Source of the DNA: JAZDFC01 sp043808235
GTDB lineage: Bacteria > Bacteroidota > Ignavibacteria > Ignavibacteriales > Melioribacteraceae
NCBI GenBank assembly: GCA_043808235.1
Contig: JAZDFC010000083.1
Location: 12,952-76,951 of the forward strand
DNA length: 64,000 nucleotides
Reading direction: 5' to 3'
Of this stretch, positions 27,950 through 36,478 are shown one piece after another. Position 1 is the first letter of the stretch. Every line of letters starts with the position of its first letter. The position numbers were made by a program, and so were the translations under genes. Under the pieces are notes generated by a model. It was given only the letters and a program-made list of their open reading frames with translations. It was not told the DNA's origin and did no database searches.

Positions 27950-28864
27950 ATGAAAAGTACTTTTTACAAATCATTACTAATAATTTCACTTTTTTGTTCG
28001 GGATTATTTGCTCAATCCTTGAGTGAAAATTTAAAAATATTGGAACCGCTGCTTTACAAGCAATGGACCGGTGAATTGAAGTCACCGGACGGCAGCGAAT
28101 CGTGGGAAACAAAACATGAATTCAAATTGCTATGGAATGGGGAAACAATAAAATTTTCAGCAACGACTCCCGAACGTAATTCCAATGCCGAAGGATTTTA
28201 TTATTATGACAGGCAAGAACAAAAAATTGCAGTAATGATTATTAACGATAAAGGAATTTATCAAAAAGGATATGTAACATTGGAGGACGGACTAATTACT
28301 GTGAAAGGAACAATTTCATTTCCCGAAAGAACATTCGAATATAAAAATACATTTGAAATAACTTCCGAAGGAAAGATGATTGATCGATGGTACCAAAATG
28401 CATTCGGTCCGTGGATGGCAGGGCATGTAATTGAATTTACCGGCTCGAACAGCGATGTTGATTTGGATGAAGAAAAAAAGGTGATCGAAAAAGTTCTCAA
28501 TGATAATATCGGCTGGGCGCTGGAAAAAGATCTGGACTTGCTTTACAGTACAATGCAGAAGGATTCAACATTGCTGATTATTAATCCGGACAATTCCAAA
28601 ATAGATGGATTCAAAGAAGTAGAAGAAACCGCAAAATCATTCTGGATGGATCCAAGATTTAAAGCAACTTATTCGGCGGTTAAAAATCTTCGAGTTACCT
28701 TTTCCAATAAAGGAACTGTTGCATGGTATTATTGTCTGCTCGATGATTTTGGCGAATGGAACGGCAAGCCGTATAAATGGGAAAATGCACGATGGACAGG
28801 AACATTGGAAAAGATCGACAACAAGTGGGTAATTAGACAAATGCATATTTCATTTCCAAAATAA
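27950..28864 (+). CDS. Exported two-domain protein with C-terminal SnoaL-like domain
   Basis: After a signal peptide, residues about 25-165 form a beta-rich domain (LLYKQWTGELKSPDGSESWE, FKLLWNGETIKFS), possibly a lipocalin-like barrel; I do not recognise the family with certainty. Residues 178-304 are a SnoaL/NTF2-like domain (NIGWALEKDLDLLYSTM, GTVAWYYCLLDDFGEWNGKP, ending WVIRQMHISFPK). It is clearly homologous to the second half of the rhodanese fusion at 25109-25909. Either a common ligand or simple domain reuse could explain this. Confidence 0.72.
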   Translation: MKSTFYKSLLIISLFCSGLFAQSLSENLKILEPLLYKQWTGELKSPDGSESWETKHEFKLLWNGETIKFSATTPERNSNAEGFYYYDRQEQKIAVMIINDKGIYQKGYVTLEDGLITVKGTISFPERTFEYKNTFEITSEGKMIDRWYQNAFGPWMAGHVIEFTGSNSDVDLDEEKKVIEKVLNDNIGWALEKDLDLLYSTMQKDSTLLIINPDNSKIDGFKEVEETAKSFWMDPRFKATYSAVKNLRVTFSNKGTVAWYYCLLDDFGEWNGKPYKWENARWTGTLEKIDNKWVIRQMHISFPK

Positions 28865-28970
28865 TAGAAGAGTAATCCGGTAAAATAGTCCGGAAAATTC
28901 CACCATAATTTTCATTTCCTTTATTCGTTCAATCAAAAATAATTCTATTCATTCATCATGGAGATTGTAT

Positions 28971-30404
28971 ATGAAATACATGTTAATTCTCATTTCCATT
29001 TCGGTTGAATTGATTTCTTTGAAGACGTTTTGTCAGACTCAATTCAACGAACACTTAATAAATAATAACACACATGGCACGGTAAGCATCTGCACTTCAG
29101 ATATTGATCTTGACGGCGACAACGATATACTATCAGCCGTTGCCGAAGATGATGCAATCATATGGTGGAGGAACGACGGCGGTACCCCATTGGTATGGAC
29201 TAAAAAATCAATCGGCAATAATTTCCTCGGCGCCAAATCTGTTTACACAGCCGATATTGATAATGACAGCGATGTGGATGTGATAGGTTGTGCATCGGAT
29301 GGCGCACAGATTGCAGTGTGGTATAACAGCGGCGGAAACGAGATTACATGGACAAAGCAAATTGTAAAAAGCGGGTATGCGTGGGCGCATGAGGTTTTTG
29401 CATGCGATATCGATTCTGATGGTGATATCGATATACTCGGCGCCTCATCAACATTAAATCAAATTACACTTCATAAAAATACGGGAGGCAGTCCTATTAT
29501 CTGGCAGCACTCTGTTATTGAAGAAAATTTTAATCAGGCAAAATCAGTTTGTGCGGGTGATGTTGATAATGACGGCGATAATGATATTTTAGGTGCGTCT
29601 TTGTTAAACAATGAAATTTCGTTGTGGCAAAATGACGGTACCGATTTATGGACTAAGAAAATTGTATCTTCTTCATTCGGCGGAGCCCATCATATACAGT
29701 TAGTAGATATTAATAATGACGGATGGCTTGATATACTCGGCGCCGGGTGGTACGCCAATCAAATTGCCTGGTGGAAAAATAACGGCAATAATCCAATCAC
29801 GTGGACAAAACAAATAATTGGTTCCGGTTTTGCAAGAACTTGCGTGGCATTTGCGATCGATCTTGATAATGATGGGTACAAAGATGTAATCGGATCTGCC
29901 CAGGATGGAGATCAAGTAGCATGGTGGAAAAATGACGGAAATGATCCGATAGAGTGGACGAAATTTATAATCGACAATAATTTTAATAGAGTCTGGCCTG
30001 TACATGCTGCAGATTTGGATAACGATGGTGATGTTGACGTGATTGCAGGCAGCGGTCAGGAAGGAACGAATGAAATTAAATGGTATGAGAATATTTTTGA
30101 TCCGACAGAAATCTTAATTGAAGATAATACTCAATTACCGGTGAAGTATAATTTATATCCGAATTATCCAAATCCGTTTAATCCTACAACAGTTATAAAA
30201 TTCCAAATCCCGCGAATTGAAAATGTAACACTCAAAGTTTACGATATCCTTGGAAACGAAGTAGCAAATTTAATGAATGAAACAAAAGAGCCGGGATATT
30301 ATGAAGTAGAATTTAACGCTCCAAAACTTACAACTGGAATATATTTCTATAACTTAAGAACCGATGAGTTTTGTCAAACACTGAAAATGATTCTTTTACG
30401 CTAG
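28971..30404 (+). CDS. Secreted seven-bladed FG-GAP/VCBS propeller with sorting domain
   Basis: The ATG at 28971 follows GGAG by 7 bases; an in-frame TTG at 28965 is too close to that site. A signal peptide leads to seven calcium-loop repeats (DIDLDGDNDILSA, DIDNDSDVDVIGC, DLDNDGDVDVIAG and others), each followed by WWKNxGxxPxxWTKxxI, giving a seven-bladed propeller. The C-terminal sorting domain is standard (NYPNPFNPTT, YDILGNEVANLM, GIYFYNL). It is the last + strand gene of the block and converges on the similar protein encoded at 30557-32929. Confidence 0.87.
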   Translation: MKYMLILISISVELISLKTFCQTQFNEHLINNNTHGTVSICTSDIDLDGDNDILSAVAEDDAIIWWRNDGGTPLVWTKKSIGNNFLGAKSVYTADIDNDSDVDVIGCASDGAQIAVWYNSGGNEITWTKQIVKSGYAWAHEVFACDIDSDGDIDILGASSTLNQITLHKNTGGSPIIWQHSVIEENFNQAKSVCAGDVDNDGDNDILGASLLNNEISLWQNDGTDLWTKKIVSSSFGGAHHIQLVDINNDGWLDILGAGWYANQIAWWKNNGNNPITWTKQIIGSGFARTCVAFAIDLDNDGYKDVIGSAQDGDQVAWWKNDGNDPIEWTKFIIDNNFNRVWPVHAADLDNDGDVDVIAGSGQEGTNEIKWYENIFDPTEILIEDNTQLPVKYNLYPNYPNPFNPTTVIKFQIPRIENVTLKVYDILGNEVANLMNETKEPGYYEVEFNAPKLTTGIYFYNLRTDEFCQTLKMILLR

Positions 30405-30556
30405 TCGGAAACATTTCGAGTGAATAAAAATAGTGTCTAAAAATTGAGTAAACAAACCTGTTAAAATAAATTTAGTAAATATTGTGCAGAGAGAGGGATT
30501 CCTCGTGGTGGTTTTGGAAGCCCTTTCTAATCGATATGTTCGTTTTTATCCAGTAT

Positions 30557-32929
30557 CTATTCAATAAGAATCATCTTTTTTGTTTCAACAAAATTGCATG
30601 CAATGAACTGATAAAAATAAACCCCGCATGAAAGTTTCGATGCATCAAATTGGACTTTGTAACTGCCCCGGTTGTGTTCCTTATCGACTAAAACCATAAT
30701 TTCATTTCCTAAAATATCATATACAACCAATTTCACATGGCCCGGTTTCGGAATAGTATATACTATTATCGTAGTAGGATTAAATGGATTTGGATAGTTT
30801 TGATACAACCAAAAATCCTTTAGAATGGTGGAGTTGTTGTAGAAATTATCTTTTATGTCGGATATACTGCTTAAATCTACACCTTCCCAATACTCGCAAT
30901 TATTTATTGTTCCGTTATTGTTGTTTGGGGTCAAATCAATAAGAGTCGATCCATTGCCCTCATTCATGTTATAATAAAGCGATAAACCTGCGGCATTGGG
31001 GTCGGGGGAGAGGTTCAAATATTCAAGTATTTGCTCGCCCGATTTCGCAATACTCCAAATTCTGAATTCATCAAGCAATCCGTTAAACGGCATTTGCTTT
31101 TCCGTTTCGTTCCCTAGTAAGAGCGGATTATGCGTATTATCCTTGATTGGTATATCAAAAGAGTTGCCTATGGAGTAACTGATTTCTTGTTCGATCCCAT
31201 TAATAAAGATGCTTATTCTATTTTCGGCGTAATTAAATGATACAGCGATTTGTTGCCATATACTTTGCGCAACGCTGTTGGCGGGCGTTTGAACAACTAC
31301 AACCTGGTCTGATAAATCAACATATTCAGCAACAATTGCCGATTTATTTACACCGCCAATACCAAGTCTTGGGATATAGATTTTCAAATTCTCTTTATCA
31401 ACTAATGTTGCGCCGCGTAGACTAAGTGAATTGGTATTTTGATATATGAAAACTTCAATTGTAAAATTATCCGTCAAATTTAATTTATCTGTTGCTTCAG
31501 CTTGAACACAGCTTTCTGCGCTTAAATATTTTATTGATGATTCCCCGTTGAAAATATGGATCATATCCTCTTGGACGATTTTTCTTTTACCTGCCGGACT
31601 GGTTATTGCTAGCGATACAGTTGCATATCCCGGCTCGGTAAAAGTCCATTGAGGATTTTGAATATGGGAATCAGTTACGCCGTCGTTATCAAAATCCCAT
31701 TCCCATGAAGTAATTGGAGCTGTCGATTCAGAGTTATCTGTAAAACTGACCTCAAAGGGAATGTTGCCTGTTTTTAAATTAGAATCAAAATCCGCATTAA
31801 TATAATTTAGCTTATTCTCCCACCAACGCAGTTCGGGCAATGATTGATCGTAAATCGCGCCTAGAATATCAATGTCCGAATCGCTATCAATGTCTGTGAG
31901 AAACATGTGAAGAAATTCATTCCCGTTATCACAGAAAATATGTTGAGTAAAATTTTGATTACCGTCATTTTCGAATACCGAACCCAATCCGGCAATCCAT
32001 GCCGTGGCAATAATATCCCAATCGTTGTCTTCGTCAATGTCCGTAATAACCATTCCGAAAGCGCCGTCATAATTATCCTTAACAACATGTTTAGTGAAAT
32101 TCTGCGCCCCGTCGTTTTCAAACCAGGCTACCTCATTTACTTGAACCGTTGTTGCAACGAGATCGACAAACCCGTCTTTGTTTATATCCTCGGCAAGCAC
32201 TTCATTTATCCAGCCCCAATTGTCAATAATTACATGCTCGGTGAAATTCTCGTTACCGTCATTCTCAAACCAAATAACATCGCCCGCTTTTCCGCCGGCA
32301 AAAATATCCAGGTCTCCATCCTGATCGATATCGTAAGCAGATGCTCTGCGTACCCAGTACCAGTTTTCTTTTAAAATATGTTCCGTAAAATTTTGATTGC
32401 TGTCGTTTTCGAACCAGCTGATTTTATCGCCCGGTTCAGTGCAAGTAGCTATAAAATCGGTGAAGCCGTCTTCGTTAATATCAAAGTCGACACCTCTACG
32501 ATGATCTCTTGCAAAAACAAACCCGGGAGTTGTACAATTTTCAATTATAATATGCTCGGTGAAATTACCGTGCCCATCATTTTCGAACCATGATATTTTG
32601 TTATCGGCTTGTGCAGTAGCGATTACGTCTATATCGTCATCGTTGTCGATATAAGCAACATCAACAACAGCAGCCTCATGAAAATTATCTACTATTCGGT
32701 GTTCGGTAAAATTCTGACTGCCGTCGTTTTCAAGCCAGGATATATAACCGTTGTCAAAACTTGTAGCTACGACATCCAGATCGCCGTCGCCGTCGAAATC
32801 TGCCGAAGCGATTGTGCATGCGCCACCAAAATTATCTTGAATAACATGCTCAATAAATTGAGATGCCTGCTGAGCCTTTAAGACTGAGCAAAGATTAAGT
32901 AATGCAATTAAGAGAAATGAAGTTTTCAT
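30557..32929 (-). CDS. Secreted FG-GAP propeller + PKD + LamG protein with sorting domain
   Basis: Domain order: signal peptide, seven FG-GAP/VCBS repeats (about 25-370; FDGDGDLDVVAT, IDNDDDIDVIAT, IDQDGDLDIFAG and others), a PKD domain (SWEWDFDNDGVTDS), a concanavalin-like LamG_3 domain (about 460-690, LDEFRIWSIAKS and LYYNMNEGNGS) and the sorting domain (NYPNPFNPTT, GVYFYQF). PKD and LamG domains bind carbohydrate or protein, so surface adhesion or polysaccharide binding is plausible. The ATG at 32929 gives a clean signal peptide; TTG at 32941 is an upstream alternative. Its propeller resembles that of the convergent gene at 28971-30404. Confidence 0.87.
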   Translation of the reverse strand: MKTSFLLIALLNLCSVLKAQQASQFIEHVIQDNFGGACTIASADFDGDGDLDVVATSFDNGYISWLENDGSQNFTEHRIVDNFHEAAVVDVAYIDNDDDIDVIATAQADNKISWFENDGHGNFTEHIIIENCTTPGFVFARDHRRGVDFDINEDGFTDFIATCTEPGDKISWFENDSNQNFTEHILKENWYWVRRASAYDIDQDGDLDIFAGGKAGDVIWFENDGNENFTEHVIIDNWGWINEVLAEDINKDGFVDLVATTVQVNEVAWFENDGAQNFTKHVVKDNYDGAFGMVITDIDEDNDWDIIATAWIAGLGSVFENDGNQNFTQHIFCDNGNEFLHMFLTDIDSDSDIDILGAIYDQSLPELRWWENKLNYINADFDSNLKTGNIPFEVSFTDNSESTAPITSWEWDFDNDGVTDSHIQNPQWTFTEPGYATVSLAITSPAGKRKIVQEDMIHIFNGESSIKYLSAESCVQAEATDKLNLTDNFTIEVFIYQNTNSLSLRGATLVDKENLKIYIPRLGIGGVNKSAIVAEYVDLSDQVVVVQTPANSVAQSIWQQIAVSFNYAENRISIFINGIEQEISYSIGNSFDIPIKDNTHNPLLLGNETEKQMPFNGLLDEFRIWSIAKSGEQILEYLNLSPDPNAAGLSLYYNMNEGNGSTLIDLTPNNNNGTINNCEYWEGVDLSSISDIKDNFYNNSTILKDFWLYQNYPNPFNPTTIIVYTIPKPGHVKLVVYDILGNEIMVLVDKEHNRGSYKVQFDASKLSCGVYFYQFIACNFVETKKMILIE

Positions 32930-33024
32930 TTTTGTGCTCAAATATGTTTTATAAATTGTTTTTAGAGTTTATGCAGAAGTTATAAATGGTATTGTTATAT
33001 AAAAATTAAATTGCGAAAAGATTT

Positions 33025-34896
33025 TCAGCGAACAGTGAATGATAAAATTTTATTACTTAGAACAGTCGGAATTAAGATCAATTTTTTAGTGGGTATGTAT
33101 TCAAAATTTGCTATTGATTGCTGAGGTGTCTTTGAGTTAATCAACAATTGCTTTTCACCGTCGCCGGAGATTTTATATAAAAAACCGTTGTAATCGGAAA
33201 TCAGGAAATTGTTTTCATCTAATTTTTTTATTCCGTCGATATTGCTTCCCGCATCCAATTCAACAAATGTTGATATGCCTTTACTATTTATATTAATCCT
33301 TTTTACAGTTCCATCAATTCCAACGCCGACAAATAAATATTCGTCGTCATATAATAATCCGTTTGGGTTTCCAATTTCTTTGCTACTCAACCAATTTTCT
33401 AGCTTGCCTTCCGAGAATTTGTATATTGAATTACTTCTTGAATCCGAAATATAAAATGTTCCTTTCTTGTCGGTAACAATATCGTTCGGATAAATTAATC
33501 CATGCAAAGGTATTTTTTCTTTCAACTCACCGCTGTGAATATCAACAATGTTTAGATTTCTTCTATCAAGTATATAAAGTCTGTCTTCGGAAATACATAT
33601 TCCGGTCGGCATGTTTAATCCGGTAATCCACTCCTTCTCGATGATCTTTCCTTCCAATGAAATTTTTGATATATACTCTTTTCCTTCATTGAAGAAACAT
33701 GACACATAACAGAGGTTGTTTGCTTTATCGAAGACTATTGATTCTGGTGAAGTAAGAGCTCCCTTAATAATCCAGCCAGGAGAAAGAACCTCATCCACAT
33801 ATATAGCATTTGCATCACGGAACATAAAACCCCAACCGCCAAATGTTTCCGCAACAAGAATCATTAATTCATTTTTGCCTTTTTTCACCGGGAAAAACAA
33901 ATGATCAAAATAACCGATTATACCAAGGAATGATTTATCTCTTGACTGATAAGCTGAATTGCCGAAAAAGACAGGAGTACCATTTAAAAATATTGTAGCA
34001 TAATCGCTATATCCGAAATTTAAAAGTAGTGTCGTATCTCTATCTGATTCAAATATCGTACGTGCGTAAATACAGTCACCCAGTCGATACTGCCTCGCAT
34101 AATATCTCGAAATATCGACAAGACCTGTTTCATCACTTTTTACAGGCTGCCATTTGAAACTGCTAATTATGTCTTGTGTAGGGTAATTTTCGAGATCGCA
34201 GTTTATAGTTGCTAAAGGATCCGATATTTCCCAGTCTTTAATAATTCCTATCATTTTTATTATTTTCGGTGCAGATTCAAAATTAAGTTCGTTTGTTGCT
34301 CGAAAAGTGAAATTCGAAAAATAAGCAGAACCATCCGCAGGACCGTTTAAACCTAACATACCTTTTGAAAACCCATGTTTTAATTCGGAAATATTGAGTA
34401 CCGCATTCTCCATATCATTTAAATAAACTTTGGCCTGAGTTCCGGATATTTCTATTTTCAAATGATTCCAAGTATCTGTGGGAATTTTAGCAGGCGATGT
34501 GATTCCAGATCCGCTGTAAAACTGCCAGCTATCCACACCGTTAAAAACTGCGAGATACTGAATTGCATCATCGTAAAAGATAGAACGATGCGGGCGGATA
34601 TATAATCTTTCATAGTCCTGCATATTTTGCATTCTGAAAAGAACACCGAAATATGATTTCTTGCCGGATACGGCAGCGATGTCCACTTCAATAATTCCGT
34701 TCTGAAATTCAACATCATTCAATGTCGCAATTCCACACAGACTTTTTCTTCCGAGAAATTCAACTACTTCACCGTTAACGATATTCCATCTGCCCGAATC
34801 AAAGCCGATTAAATTATCCTGACCAAAAAATATGGATGTGGCAGTAAGTAATATAACTGCTGTGATTAATAGTATGCTTTGTATTTTGTTTTTCAT
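33025..34896 (-). CDS. Exported multidomain protein: LamG/DUF1080-like, jelly-roll and NHL-type propeller
   Basis: The 623-residue protein has a signal peptide; a concanavalin-like domain (about 30-205; GIIEVDIAAVSGKKSYFGVL, WNHLKIEISGTQAKVYLN) of the DUF1080/LamG kind; and a jelly-roll segment (about 240-370; YARTIFESDRDTTLLLNFGY, ATIFLNGTPVF) like sugar-binding domains of glycosidases. An SMP-30/NHL-like propeller fills the C-terminus (SPESIVFDKANNLCYVS, GLIYPNDIVTDKKGTFYISD). There are no clear catalytic residues and no sorting domain. Binding of glycan or lactone-like ligands is inferred from folds only. Confidence 0.75.
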   Translation of the reverse strand: MKNKIQSILLITAVILLTATSIFFGQDNLIGFDSGRWNIVNGEVVEFLGRKSLCGIATLNDVEFQNGIIEVDIAAVSGKKSYFGVLFRMQNMQDYERLYIRPHRSIFYDDAIQYLAVFNGVDSWQFYSGSGITSPAKIPTDTWNHLKIEISGTQAKVYLNDMENAVLNISELKHGFSKGMLGLNGPADGSAYFSNFTFRATNELNFESAPKIIKMIGIIKDWEISDPLATINCDLENYPTQDIISSFKWQPVKSDETGLVDISRYYARQYRLGDCIYARTIFESDRDTTLLLNFGYSDYATIFLNGTPVFFGNSAYQSRDKSFLGIIGYFDHLFFPVKKGKNELMILVAETFGGWGFMFRDANAIYVDEVLSPGWIIKGALTSPESIVFDKANNLCYVSCFFNEGKEYISKISLEGKIIEKEWITGLNMPTGICISEDRLYILDRRNLNIVDIHSGELKEKIPLHGLIYPNDIVTDKKGTFYISDSRSNSIYKFSEGKLENWLSSKEIGNPNGLLYDDEYLFVGVGIDGTVKRININSKGISTFVELDAGSNIDGIKKLDENNFLISDYNGFLYKISGDGEKQLLINSKTPQQSIANFEYIPTKKLILIPTVLSNKILSFTVR

Positions 34897-35527
34897 GCTT
34901 TCCTCTTATCTTTTTAGATAATTTTTTTCAGAGACGGTGATATTAAATGTTGTAAAAGTAAAACTAAAGTGCGGAGTAATGTTTGAGAGAATAGAAAAAT
35001 TTGTTTCAGAATTTAATGTGCATTGAAATTATTTGGATATAATATATTTGGGAAAGAGAAATTACATCTCTACCTTTGTTCAGCACTCCTCAATTTGTTT
35101 AATTGCGCAACGGGGTTTTTGCTCTAAGGGTTTTTCACGATTTCCAGCTCACTCCCTGTTCGTGCAGGTCACCGGGTTTATTGCCCGCCCAAGAGGAATA
35201 GAAATTCACAAATTTCTATATACTATAAAATGGTTTGCCTTATTTGCTCGATCAGCCGAAGCCTCACCTACAATCGTTGCTCATTTGAGAGCCTGCAAAT
35301 CAGGATTAATTCAGAAAAACAATCCAAAGCGCTTGTCGCGACTAATAGAGCGCGGCCACTTCGGGAAATACACAAAACCTATTAAACCGTGTGAATAATG
35401 TTTCTTAGGCAACTTCCTGTTTTTTCTTGAAAGTGATGTGATTCTCTCTTATTGAAACAGTAACTCTAAAAAGATAAAGGCACAAATCAAAATGATAAAA
35501 CTATTTTTGGTTTTGTTCGCTATCGAT
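34897..35527. other. Intergenic stretch with an unassigned ORF and a truncated signal-peptide ORF
   Basis: This 631-base gap has no recognised gene. A + strand frame of 121 codons (35033-35398) has higher GC than its surroundings; its end (GHFGKYTKPIKPCE) faintly recalls a GIY-YIG nuclease segment, but I cannot identify it. At 35492-35545 a second + strand frame reads MIKLFLVLFAIDSFFIV and stops. It looks like the signal peptide of a gene whose body has been lost, and its end runs into the next gene. A breakpoint or decayed insertion is possible. Confidence 0.3.
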
Positions 35528-36388
35528 TCATTTTTTATTGTTTGATTTTAACTCTTCAATAATTGATGTACTAACCCACCACATAATTCCTCTTTGGGCT
35601 TGATAAAACAATAGCTTGCCGTCTGGGGTAATTTTTGCCAAAGACGCACCTTCTTGTTTAATATAATTCCCCATGTTAATAGGTGGTGTCCATGAATCAT
35701 CTTTTCTTCTAAATGAGATGAAAAGGGCACAGTTATTAATCATCTTTCTTGTTTCTGAATCAAAGATAAGATAGCTTTCATCGGGTGCTATGCAAGGATG
35801 CAAGTCTTTTTGAGATGCATCGAAAACCGGTTCCGGAATAACTTCTTCTTTCTGATACTTTCCGTTTTTAAATTTTGAATTTACTATATAGCCATTTTTA
35901 GCATCATCAACGTTTGTATAATATATAGTCCCATCGAACGTGGAAGTGACATACATCCCGCCAAAACCCGGATTTGCGGGCTCAGTCCAATTAATTTCTT
36001 TTCTCTCAGCAATCCAAATTTGCGAAATTGTATTCTTCGAACCCGGTGGCAATTGTCGGGTTATTGAGTTAAAAAATATTTTTCCACCATCAGGCGAAAT
36101 ATTCATTTCGAAATCTGCATATTTCCCATAATCGATCATTGTATTCAAGGGTTCAGTCCATTTCCCATCCTCAAGTTTCGAATACCAAATACCTTTTTCA
36201 GCATAGTAACATTCTGTTCCATTATTAAAAAAATAATAGAATTTTTCTTCTGGAAATATTTCTGGATTTCCACCCAGGAGTTTCATTCCAAAGTAAGGAT
36301 TGTTTAATTGATTATCCTGTGTAAAGATAATATCCGAAATATATATTAGTATAAATAGTCCGGCTAATATTTTTGCTATCAATTTCAA
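35528..36388 (-). CDS. Secreted PD40 propeller of the PYFGQ family
   Basis: This is a PD40-type propeller of about 286 residues with the family head NPYFGMKLLGGNPEIF and repeats such as ISPDGGKIFFNS, IAPDESYLIFDS and ITPDGKLLFYQ, ending MWWVSTSIIEELKS. I place the start at TTG 36388. AGGGAGG lies 5 bases upstream of it, and it yields a clean signal peptide (MKLIAKILAGLFILIYISD). The longer frame from 36424 would add a charged 12-residue leader and would put that ribosome-binding site inside the gene. Unlike the tandem copies at 44.7-50.2 kb it stands alone. Confidence 0.83.
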   Translation of the reverse strand: MKLIAKILAGLFILIYISDIIFTQDNQLNNPYFGMKLLGGNPEIFPEEKFYYFFNNGTECYYAEKGIWYSKLEDGKWTEPLNTMIDYGKYADFEMNISPDGGKIFFNSITRQLPPGSKNTISQIWIAERKEINWTEPANPGFGGMYVTSTFDGTIYYTNVDDAKNGYIVNSKFKNGKYQKEEVIPEPVFDASQKDLHPCIAPDESYLIFDSETRKMINNCALFISFRRKDDSWTPPINMGNYIKQEGASLAKITPDGKLLFYQAQRGIMWWVSTSIIEELKSNNKK

Positions 36389-36478
36389 TTGTTCCTCCCT
36401 TAAGGTGAGTTTTGTGTTTTCCAATTATTCTCACAATTCAAAGTTTCTGTAAATACACTCATTTCAAATTAAAAAACT

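Noticed and set aside
30486..30501. GCAGAGAGAGGGATTC, similar to a reversed tRNA-Ser 3' end
   Set aside because: It has a mismatch in the acceptor part, no terminator beside it and no element genes; probably chance.
31907..32374. 155-codon + strand frame within the FG-GAP/PKD/LamG gene
   Set aside because: It is antisense to highly regular acidic repeats, which leave the complementary frame open; the sense protein has clear domains.
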